In this document: positions 18,753 to 25,919 of the stretch, one piece after another | Position numbering within the stretch: position 1 is the first letter of the stretch | Layout: every line of letters begins with the position of its first letter | NCBI GenBank assembly: GCA_040754335.1 | Contig: JBFMCV010000002.1 | Span: 186,001-250,000 of the forward strand | Direction of reading: 5' to 3' | DNA length: 64,000 bases | Source of the DNA: Thermodesulfobacteriota bacterium | GTDB taxonomy: Bacteria; Desulfobacterota_D; UBA1144; Nemesobacterales; UBA2774 | The notes under the pieces: generated by a model | Databases searched by the model: none | What the model was told of the DNA's origin: nothing | The model's input: the letters and a program-made list of their open reading frames with translations, nothing else | Position numbers and translations under genes: made by a program

Positions 18753-19592
18753 GTGCTGTACCAAAACCCTTCCGAAGTGCCTTTTGCTTTCCTCGACGTG
18801 GAAACTACCGGACTCGACCCCTCCCAGGGGGACAGGGTATGCGAGATAGCCGTGATAAAGACGGTGAACGGGAGCGTCGTCGGGGAGTTCTCGACGCTCG
18901 TCAATCCCGGCAGGTCCATACCCCAGAGCGCGGTATCCGTGCACGGCATAACGGATACGATGGTGAGGAGGTCGCCTTTTTTCAGGGACATCGCGAGGGA
19001 CATACTGTCCGTGATAAACGGCTCCGTCATAGTCGCCCACAACGCGAAGTTCGACCTCGGGTTCCTCAGCATGGAATTCGGGAATTTGAAGCTCCCGCCC
19101 CCCGGAAATAACGTGATAGATACGCTCGGCATAGCGAGGAGGTACTACACATTTCCGAGCAACAGCCTGGGACAGATAGCCAAGTACATAGGGCTGCCCG
19201 CCGATAGCGGGCACAGGGCGCTCGCCGACGTGATGACTACCAGGGACGTCTTCCAGTATTTCCTCACCGACCTCGACAGGCGCGGGATAAGGCTAAAGAG
19301 GTTAAAGGACATAATGAAGCTCCAGGGAAAGTCTGTCGAGCTCGAAAGCCCCAGGGAGCTCGTGCTCCCGGCGGAGATAGAGCAGGCGCTCAGGGACAGG
19401 GGGAAGCTGAGGATCAAATACCTCTCGGCCTACAACGAGGACACGACCACCCGCGTCATCGAGCCCTATGACATAAGCGTCACGAAGGGGAGCACTTACA
19501 TACACGCCTTCTGTCACCTGAGGAAGGAAAGATGCACCTTCAGGCTCGACAGGATACTCGAGTTCAAGACCGTAACTTCCTTAAAAAGCTGA
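18753..19592 (+). CDS. DnaQ-like 3'-5' exonuclease fused to a WYL domain
   Basis: 279 residues. The N-terminal half is a DEDDh exonuclease: FLDVETTGLDP (Asp, Glu), AHNAKFDLGFL (Asp) and HRALADVMTT (His, Asp). From about residue 205 the chain matches a WYL domain (LRIKYLSAYNEDTTTRVIEP, then FRLDRI), a ligand- or nucleic-acid-sensing module of transcription and defence regulators. The frame is open from 18573, but GTG at 18753 with AAGGAG 6 nt upstream starts just before the exonuclease. I infer a regulated nuclease, perhaps in repair. Follows hemC by about 95 bp. Confidence 0.8.
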   Translation: MLYQNPSEVPFAFLDVETTGLDPSQGDRVCEIAVIKTVNGSVVGEFSTLVNPGRSIPQSAVSVHGITDTMVRRSPFFRDIARDILSVINGSVIVAHNAKFDLGFLSMEFGNLKLPPPGNNVIDTLGIARRYYTFPSNSLGQIAKYIGLPADSGHRALADVMTTRDVFQYFLTDLDRRGIRLKRLKDIMKLQGKSVELESPRELVLPAEIEQALRDRGKLRIKYLSAYNEDTTTRVIEPYDISVTKGSTYIHAFCHLRKERCTFRLDRILEFKTVTSLKS

Positions 19593-19663
19593 GCCTCTTG
19601 TCTACTGCCCTTTGGATTTAATAACGGGTACGGTCATACCGGCGACAATCGTCCGCTGACACG

Positions 19664-20119
19664 CTACTGGACTGCCCTATGAATCGTGCCTGCTTCGCCG
19701 ACTGAGCCTTTCTCGCCGTCGGGAGGAGTCTGGGGGACGGCTTCGGGCTCTTCCGTGCCCGTATTCTTCGAGCTGTCGGCGGGCCCTGAGTCCTTGTCGA
19801 GCATATCGGCCGAATCCCCGTCGGGAATCTGCCCGAGGTCGAGCTTGAGGTCGATGATCTCGGCTTCGAGCCTCTTGGTCTGGGCTATGAGCCTCTGGTT
19901 TTCTATCTTGAGGGTGTTAATTTCTTTTTTGAGGTCGGTTATGTATTTATCGAGCTTCGTGCTGTCCTGCTTTATCTGATCGAGCTCCTTCTGGGTCTGC
20001 TCGAGCGCGGTGTCGCCCGTCGAAGCCTGCTCCGGCTGTTTCCCGCTCTCGCATCCGGCGAGCATCGAAACTGAAAATATTACGGCCGCGGCAATGAAAA
20101 ACGCGCTTAACTTTTTCAT
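19664..20119 (-). CDS. Coiled-coil lipoprotein
   Basis: 151 residues. The signal peptide ends in the lipobox SMLAGC (Cys about 23), so the protein is lipid-anchored in the envelope. Residues about 38-95 form a coiled coil (LEQTQKELDQIKQDSTKLDK...), followed by a low-complexity acidic, Pro- and Gly-rich tail. No enzymatic motif. Looks like a short spacer lipoprotein; function unknown. Convergent with the exonuclease gene. Confidence 0.75.
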   Translation of the reverse strand: MKKLSAFFIAAAVIFSVSMLAGCESGKQPEQASTGDTALEQTQKELDQIKQDSTKLDKYITDLKKEINTLKIENQRLIAQTKRLEAEIIDLKLDLGQIPDGDSADMLDKDSGPADSSKNTGTEEPEAVPQTPPDGEKGSVGEAGTIHRAVQ

Positions 20120-20272
20120 CTCATCTTCTCCTTAATGGTAATAACCCCGACTGATAATTTACTCTATATTTAACAGGTGTAAATGTCAATGAAAAGGGAG
20201 AATCCGGCGTATGTTACGGAGAAAACTTGACAGCGCGGGGAATATCCCATACCCTTATCCTTCCTAAACAGA

Positions 20273-20349
20273 CGCGGGGTGGAGCAGCTTGGCAGCTCGT
20301 CGGGCTCATAACCCGAAGGTCGGAGGTTCAAATCCTCCCCCCGCTACCA
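20273..20349 (+). tRNA. Initiator tRNA-fMet (CAT)
   Basis: 77-nt cloverleaf with encoded CCA. Anticodon CAT at 20307-20309. Initiator marks are visible: position 1 C is unpaired with position 72 (here U rather than the usual A), three G-C pairs end the anticodon stem (GGG/CCC), and the D-stem has A11-U24. Its T-arm sequence is repeated 1.2 kb downstream, after mrr. Confidence 0.95.
20324..20340 (+). repeat. 17-bp direct repeat, copy 1 (in tRNA-fMet 3' end; probable att site)
   Basis: AGGTTCAAATCCTCCCC inside the T-arm of tRNA-fMet, identical to 21553-21569. tRNA 3' ends are common integration sites. The pair brackets the AT-rich mrr gene. Confidence 0.7.
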
Positions 20350-20453
20350 AATACATAAATTTGTTACCCTACATTCCGGTCTCTGTTTAATACTAATATC
20401 AGTTGGTCTGTAGGTAGATGGGTAAGAAAAATTGTTGGACTGATATTCTTTTG

Positions 20454-21365
20454 TTATTCCTCAGAGAAGTAATCCGTGTCAATTTTCTTTATATCATAAC
20501 TTTGAACTTTGGATACCCCAATATTATTCTCGATCATGAGTTGTGTGAGCATATCGCCATCAATTAATATCACTTTGTGGTTTATCGTTTTTACATATTC
20601 CAATGCATCTTTGGAATAGCTAGATGTTGTAATAAAAACACCTTTGTTTGCCTTATGTCCAACGAGGCTTCCAACAAAATTCCTTATCTCTTTGGAACCA
20701 ACAGAATTTTCCCACCGCTTCGCTTGAATATAAATAACATCAAGTCCGAGTTTATCTTCATTGATAATTCCGTCAATCCCACCGTCGCCACTTTTTCCAA
20801 CTGCTTTACCTGCATCTTTACGGGAACCACCGTAACCCATGGCCAAGAGCAACTCTACAACCAATTTTTCAAAAAAACGAGGAGTTGATTTCTTTACCAA
20901 CTCTAGTAGATCCAAAGATAGTTCATTGTGAAGACTTTGATAACCCTGTTCTATAAGTTCTTGTGGTGTAAGAGACTTGCTTAATTGTCTTTGATTTCCT
21001 TCAGCTGACTCTATTTCTTTACGGGGGGTGATAAACTCAAGAAATTCAGGAAATTGTTTAAGGTAATTTGTATCGATTTCAGCTGGATTCTGTTTTAGGA
21101 CTTCTAGGCCTTTTTCAGTTATTTTGTAGTATGCTCGTTTTGTTGATTCAAGTAATCCTGCTTTTCTCAGGTAAAAATTTGCCCAGCGGACACGGTTATT
21201 AATGATATAATCCTGTCCGCTTGGCAATAATACTTTTCGCTCGGATTCCGATAATCTGAAATAATTCCCGATGTGATCGATTGTTTCACGTATTGAGTGT
21301 TCTTTGTTATCACCAGCAAATTTCAAGAGTGGAAGCATGATGGTTTCATAGTCTGGAATTGGCAT
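20454..21365 (-). CDS. mrr: Mrr-type restriction endonuclease
   Basis: 303 residues. N-terminal winged-helix Mrr_N domain (about 1-95), linker, then the C-terminal Mrr_cat nuclease domain: FFEKLVVELLLAMGYGG, GKSGDGGIDGII (Asp), YIQAKRWENSVG (Q-x-K) and a helix ending FITTSSYSKDAL. The PD-(D/E)xK core looks complete. Mrr enzymes cut modified DNA (type IV restriction) and have no methylase partner. The gene is AT-rich and lies alone between tRNA-fMet and a repeat of its 3' end, so it was probably brought in by integration. Confidence 0.88.
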   Translation of the reverse strand: MPIPDYETIMLPLLKFAGDNKEHSIRETIDHIGNYFRLSESERKVLLPSGQDYIINNRVRWANFYLRKAGLLESTKRAYYKITEKGLEVLKQNPAEIDTNYLKQFPEFLEFITPRKEIESAEGNQRQLSKSLTPQELIEQGYQSLHNELSLDLLELVKKSTPRFFEKLVVELLLAMGYGGSRKDAGKAVGKSGDGGIDGIINEDKLGLDVIYIQAKRWENSVGSKEIRNFVGSLVGHKANKGVFITTSSYSKDALEYVKTINHKVILIDGDMLTQLMIENNIGVSKVQSYDIKKIDTDYFSEE

Positions 21366-21529
21366 AGCTTTGAAATATTAATTGATATCTGTTAATTACG
21401 CAATTATCCGAACAAGCTTACATAAAAGAAGGCACTAAACACTTCACTCATAAGTCTCGACAGTTTACTAAAATAGCAAAATACTAAATTCGCCACTTGC
21501 TGACTCATCTCAACACAAGTGCATAATAT

Positions 21530-21569
21530 GGCTCTCACAACCCTCAAATCACAGGTTCAAATCCTCCCC
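21530..21569 (+). pseudogene. tRNA-fMet 3'-half remnant at the far end of the mrr islet
   Basis: About 40 bp resembling tRNA-fMet from the anticodon stem to the T-arm: GGCTC, ACAACCC, then the exact 17-bp AGGTTCAAATCCTCCCC (21553-21569). The acceptor end is lost. It looks like the decayed second att copy left after integration into the tRNA. Confidence 0.6.
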
Positions 21570-21594
21570 ATGTGTTAATTGGTACGGGCGAACT

Positions 21595-22476
21595 TCACTT
21601 TCTCCTCGCGTATATCATCATGTCCGGGCGCAAGTCTCCACCCAGAGGCGCGATACCGCCGCCCGCGTTAGTGCGGAAATCGTTGAGCTGAAACAGGTCG
21701 AATTTCGCCCGGTCGAGCAAGTTGACGACGTCGCTTATTTTATAACCCTGCATCAGGTCCTCAGGATGCGTTTCCAGGAACAGATGTTTGACGTGCTCGT
21801 CGAGCGCGCGTGTCATGCCCGACAGCACCTTATATTCAGCACCGTGCACGTCGATCTTCACAACGTCGGGCCTTATCCCTTCCGCCGCGCATAGTCGGTC
21901 GAACGTCGCAACTTCCACGCTGCCCGTCTCCGACTCGACGAGGTCCCTCTCTTCCCATCCGGTCGTTTCGGCTCTTCCGCTCCTGTCGGAGAGCCCTATC
22001 TTAAATGTCCTGACGTTTTCCCCGAGGCCGTTGATTTCTATATTTCTCACGACCTGACCGTAATAGTCGGGGTTAGGCTCGATTGAGATCACGTTTCCTC
22101 TCTTGCCGATGAGCCTGCCCGCGTAAACGGTGAAGTAGCCGATATGCGCCCCTATGTCGACGAACGTGACCGGGCCGCCTGCGCTGAGCAATTTTTTCAA
22201 CATTCCGGCGAGAGCGGGCTCATAAATCCCCCCTCTCAGGGCTTCCTCGTAATACTCGTGCCTGTCCGTCCCGTCGATGATTTTGATTTTTGTCCCGTAG
22301 AGGTCGGCTTCGAAATACTTCTCCCGTATGCCCCGCGTGCTGTAGTCCCTGAATCTTGCCAACAGCGGCGCGAGGCCGCTGATCGTCAAAAATTCATTCA
22401 GGAGGTAATTCCTTTTTGCGAACAGGGTGAGCTTGAATAGGACGAATGCCGCTTTTTCTGTCAGCTTGCCGGACAT
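21595..22476 (-). CDS. FkbM-family SAM methyltransferase
   Basis: 293 residues. The FkbM-type methyltransferase core is at about 95-260: VTFVDIGAHIGYFTVYAGRLIG (SAM loop), VISIEPNPDYYGQVVRNIEING, and DVVKIDVHGAEYKVLSG, which is diagnostic. FkbM enzymes O-methylate sugars and other small molecules. The N-terminus has a positively charged hydrophobic stretch without a clear signal peptide. Two more methyltransferase genes follow upstream on the same strand. Confidence 0.85.
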   Translation of the reverse strand: MSGKLTEKAAFVLFKLTLFAKRNYLLNEFLTISGLAPLLARFRDYSTRGIREKYFEADLYGTKIKIIDGTDRHEYYEEALRGGIYEPALAGMLKKLLSAGGPVTFVDIGAHIGYFTVYAGRLIGKRGNVISIEPNPDYYGQVVRNIEINGLGENVRTFKIGLSDRSGRAETTGWEERDLVESETGSVEVATFDRLCAAEGIRPDVVKIDVHGAEYKVLSGMTRALDEHVKHLFLETHPEDLMQGYKISDVVNLLDRAKFDLFQLNDFRTNAGGGIAPLGGDLRPDMMIYARRK

Positions 22477-22542
22477 GGTTATATGTAAAGAAATACGATA
22501 GCTTGCCTTACAGCAGGGGCCTAATTATTTTAACCGGTTTTC

Positions 22543-23271
22543 TCAGGCCTTTACCGCCCGGACTGCGATCAGGACTTCAAAGTCCGGATCCCGGGTGTCG
22601 AGCTCGGGTTCCCTCAGCTCGTGGGACGCGAGTCCGTGTAATAAACAAACTGCGGTTAATACATTCCCGTATACCTCGATTTGTAAACTTTCGTCCGGAA
22701 AATAATCGAGGAATATCTTGCTGGCCGATTGCGCGGTGAATCGCCAGTATTCGCCCCACGGGTCCCTGCCTTCTCTTCTGCATATTTTGCTTATGCCGTG
22801 AGTAGTGACAAGCAGGACGCCGCCGGGTTTCAATATGCGGTGAAGTTGCAGTATTGCAGTACGGTAATCATAGATCATCTGCAGCGACTGGGTCATGATA
22901 ATACAGTCGAAGGCGTCGGACTGAATCCCGTGCGCGCGGGTAAGATCGGCTACTATCGTCGCTTCGGGGTTCCCTTCTTCCACGCACAAGACATCACTTT
23001 GAGTCACCTTTTCTCCTCCGAATCTCAATGTGTAGGTTCTGTTCCCGAATTCGAGCACGCGTCCCTTTATGTCGGGAGCATGAGCGCTCAGGAATTTTTC
23101 AATGTAATAGCGGTCAATGGGCTGTCCTCTGTCGAAGCCTGCGCTCCTGCTCATAGGCGACAGGTTTCTCGGTATTCCATAATACCTGTTCCATTTGGAG
23201 CTTATTTGATGCCTGACGAGCCTCACTGAATTTATTGAAAACGTATTTTTGAGCAGAGACCTGATGTTCAT
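22543..23271 (-). CDS. Class I SAM-dependent methyltransferase
   Basis: 242 residues with a class I methyltransferase fold: GRVLEFGNRTYTLRFGG (a divergent SAM loop), ATIVADLTR, AFDCIIMTQSLQMIYDY and LKPGGVLLVTTHG. The substrate is unknown. The loop lacks the usual GxGxG, as in some glycan- and lipid-modifying members. Middle gene of a three-methyltransferase run. Confidence 0.75.
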   Translation of the reverse strand: MNIRSLLKNTFSINSVRLVRHQISSKWNRYYGIPRNLSPMSRSAGFDRGQPIDRYYIEKFLSAHAPDIKGRVLEFGNRTYTLRFGGEKVTQSDVLCVEEGNPEATIVADLTRAHGIQSDAFDCIIMTQSLQMIYDYRTAILQLHRILKPGGVLLVTTHGISKICRREGRDPWGEYWRFTAQSASKIFLDYFPDESLQIEVYGNVLTAVCLLHGLASHELREPELDTRDPDFEVLIAVRAVKA

Positions 23272-23305
23272 GGGGCGGCGCCTGACTTAAGGCCCGTATC
23301 GGGAG

Positions 23306-24070
23306 TCATAAATGGATTTCGTGAGCCGGATTCCTGCTTTTTATGCAGATGAAGCCGACGAAATTATACCATTGAAAAAATGTGTCCACGGTCTCGAAAC
23401 CGTTCCGTTTAAACATCTCGATGTTCTCGTCGATTCTGTAGGGGATTAAAATGTTCTCGAGCGCTTCCCTCTTATTTTCTATCTCCTCGTTCGTATATTC
23501 GTTCCGCTGCTTGTAGTCGTAATAAAGCTTAATGTAGTAACGGTTGAGGAGCGAGCTGTTTGTAAGAATCTTTTCGGTGATTATAAGAACGCCGTTCTCG
23601 TTGAGCCCCTGATATATTTTATTTATGAGCTTTTCTCTTTTTAACGGACGGACGAACTGAAGGGTCCAGCATATTAATACCACGCTCGCGTTACTCAGCT
23701 CGATTTGATCGAGGTCGCCGTTGAGGTCAGCGTAGAGCACCCTGATCCGGTCCTCGAATCCGCTCTCTTTTATCTTCTGCTTCGCCTTCTTTATCATGGG
23801 CGGGGAATTGTCGTAACCTATCAAGGACACCGAGGGATCGACTTCCGGGCAGAGATTGATTAGGGTCGTAGCCGTAGCGCATCCGAGATCGTATATGTTG
23901 CTTCCTGGTGTGGAGAATATACTGCCGATCTCCCGTATCATCCTCTGCTGCTCGGAATAGTAGGGGACGCTCCGGCTGACCATGTCGTCGAAGACGTCGG
24001 CGACCGTGTCGTTAAACTCAAAATCGGCGGTAATGCCTTTTTGTCCCCTGTACACCCGGTCTCGCTTCAT
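23306..24070 (-). CDS. cmoA: CmoA-like carboxy-SAM synthase / methyltransferase
   Basis: 254 residues resembling CmoA, which makes carboxy-S-adenosylmethionine from SAM and prephenate for tRNA wobble-uridine modification. Shared parts: VADVFDDMVSRSVPYY at the N-terminus, YDLGCATATTL, VVLICWTLQFV, and NKREALENILIPY near the substrate site. No cmoB is visible nearby, and the C-terminus is longer and differs, so a CmoA-related enzyme of other function is possible. It is the first of the three methyltransferase genes in transcription order. Confidence 0.65.
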   Translation of the reverse strand: MKRDRVYRGQKGITADFEFNDTVADVFDDMVSRSVPYYSEQQRMIREIGSIFSTPGSNIYDLGCATATTLINLCPEVDPSVSLIGYDNSPPMIKKAKQKIKESGFEDRIRVLYADLNGDLDQIELSNASVVLICWTLQFVRPLKREKLINKIYQGLNENGVLIITEKILTNSSLLNRYYIKLYYDYKQRNEYTNEEIENKREALENILIPYRIDENIEMFKRNGFETVDTFFQWYNFVGFICIKSRNPAHEIHL

Positions 24071-24461
24071 GTGGCCGCCTCACACTTTTCGATAAGTATA
24101 TTTTAACTAAGGCCCCGTGGATTATAGAGAATATATTACATCCCGCGCGAAAATAGTACAGGTAATATCTTTGGGCGGCCGGGTGCTTATGAGCTAGCCG
24201 TGACAGCTTTGAAGGCGTGCGCACTTACGACCGGGAGTATGTAATCTGTCGCGGTCATTGGATATTACCTTTATCACGGCCGGAAGCCGCTCCTGTGAAT
24301 TTGTCTTAATTGCGGAAAACCGGATTGCCTGTGAAAACGGTCGGGGATGACAGGGTATCGAAGTACGCCGGCAGTTTATATTTTGAGGGATATGCTATAT
24401 ATAAAAGCCTGACAGCATATTGCCGGAGTGTGTACGCCGCCGGTTATATGGGCGGGCGCTC
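24071..24461. other. Gap between cmoA-like gene and pump operon, nothing recognised
   Basis: Contains the cmoA-side promoter and the 3' end of the pump transcript. A short plus-strand frame (24310-24552) has no ribosome site or family features. I saw no terminator hairpin or RNA. Confidence 0.35.
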
Positions 24462-25919
24462 TCACTCGTTTCCCGCTTTTGAAACTTTCTCCGAGGCTCG
24501 ATCCATATTGTTCTCTTCGTATATCTCCCATCCGCCGCCAAGCGCTTTGTAAACGGCTACGAGCGACGTGTGTAGGTCGGTCTCGCTCGCCGCGAGTTGA
24601 GTCTGCGCCTGGAGCAGCGTGCGCTCGGCGTCGAGCACGTCGAGGAAATTCGCCACGCCGAAGTCGTACCTCATCCTCGCGAGCTTCATCGCCTTCTCGC
24701 TTTCCACGGCTGCTTCGACGAGGTACTTGTGCCTCTGTATCTCTTGGTTGTGGTCGACGAGCGTCCCGTCCACGTCCTCAATGGCTTCAAGCACGGTGAG
24801 CTGGTACTGGGCGAACGCCGCCTGGGTGCGCGCGTCTGCCTGCTTTACCCTCTGATACACCCGCCCGAGGTCGAAAGCCGGCCAGAATATGTTCGGGCCG
24901 ATGGAGAACGCACCGGCCCCGCTCTCGAAAACGCCCGAGAAAGTATCGGCCTGGAGAGAGATGCTCCCGAGGAGTGTTATCTGCGGGAAGAGCTCGGCCG
25001 TGGCTATGCCTATCGACGCCGTGAACGCCGCAAGGTTCCGCTCGGCCACCCTGATGTCGGGCCTCCTCTCCAGGAGCTCGACCGGGGTCCCCACCTTGAT
25101 GACATCGGGAATCGCGGGGAAGGGCTTCGGTTCGAGGAGCTCTTTCAAGTACGTATCCGGCTGCTGGCCTGTGAGCACGCCCAGCCTGTATATGGCCCTC
25201 CTCACCCTGGCTTCGAGCGGAGGTATGATGGCGAGCGTGTTGTTGAGCTGCGCCCTGGCCCTCGATGTGTCGAGCTCGGTCCCCCGCCCGCCTTCGAGGA
25301 GCACGATCGTGAGGTCAAGCGTGTTCTGCTGGTTGTCGGCGTTACGGCGCGCGACCTCGAGCTGGTTCTGCGCCCCCCTCAGCTCGAAATAATTCCTCGC
25401 GACCTCGGCCAGGAGCGAGACTATCACGTCACGCCTCGTGGCTATGCGGGATTCGAGCTCGGCCGTGTCGGCCTCGATGGTCCGCCTTATGCGTCCGAAG
25501 AAGTCGAGCTCCCAAAGGGCGTCGAACCCTGCCTCGTACAGATCGGCTTCCCTGTCGACGCCGGGGAAGACAGTGGATTCACCGACCTTCTGCCTCGTGT
25601 AGCTCGCGTCGAACGGGACTATGGGCGCGAGCTCGAACTCCGTCTCGGCCCTGAACGCGCGCGCTTCCAGTATCCGCGCCGTCGCTATCTGTATGTCGTA
25701 GTTCCCGGCGAGCGCGTCCCGGACGAGCCTGTCGAGCACGGGGTCGTTGAACCCGCTCCACCATTCGATCTCGATCGCGTCCGTGGAGAAGTCCTTCACT
25801 CCCGAATCTTGAAACGACTGAGGGACCTCTGTCTCGGGGGTCTTGTAGTCGGGGCCCACCATGCAGCCCGCCGTCGCAATCAGGCAGACTGCCAGTACAA
25901 ACGCCGATAAGTATCTCAT
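24462..25919 (-). CDS. RND efflux outer-membrane lipoprotein (NodT/OprM type)
   Basis: 485 residues. Lipobox CLIATAGC (Cys19), then the two TolC-like halves with long helices (for example AEVARNYFELRGAQNQLEVA and LARMRYDFGVANFLDVLDAERTLLQAQ). It forms the exit duct of a tripartite pump. The frame is open to 26234, but the ATG at 25919 overlaps the pump gene's stop as ATGA and begins with the signal peptide, so it is the start. The C-terminal residues after KALGGGW form a short tail. Last gene of the pump operon. Confidence 0.93.
   Translation of the reverse strand: MRYLSAFVLAVCLIATAGCMVGPDYKTPETEVPQSFQDSGVKDFSTDAIEIEWWSGFNDPVLDRLVRDALAGNYDIQIATARILEARAFRAETEFELAPIVPFDASYTRQKVGESTVFPGVDREADLYEAGFDALWELDFFGRIRRTIEADTAELESRIATRRDVIVSLLAEVARNYFELRGAQNQLEVARRNADNQQNTLDLTIVLLEGGRGTELDTSRARAQLNNTLAIIPPLEARVRRAIYRLGVLTGQQPDTYLKELLEPKPFPAIPDVIKVGTPVELLERRPDIRVAERNLAAFTASIGIATAELFPQITLLGSISLQADTFSGVFESGAGAFSIGPNIFWPAFDLGRVYQRVKQADARTQAAFAQYQLTVLEAIEDVDGTLVDHNQEIQRHKYLVEAAVESEKAMKLARMRYDFGVANFLDVLDAERTLLQAQTQLAASETDLHTSLVAVYKALGGGWEIYEENNMDRASEKVSKAGNE

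Noticed and set aside
24597-25910. 437-codon plus-strand frame
   Set aside because: It lies opposite the outer-membrane-factor gene, which has clear family motifs. The plus-strand product is Arg/Glu/His/Leu-rich with no fold, a typical GC-rich antisense shadow.
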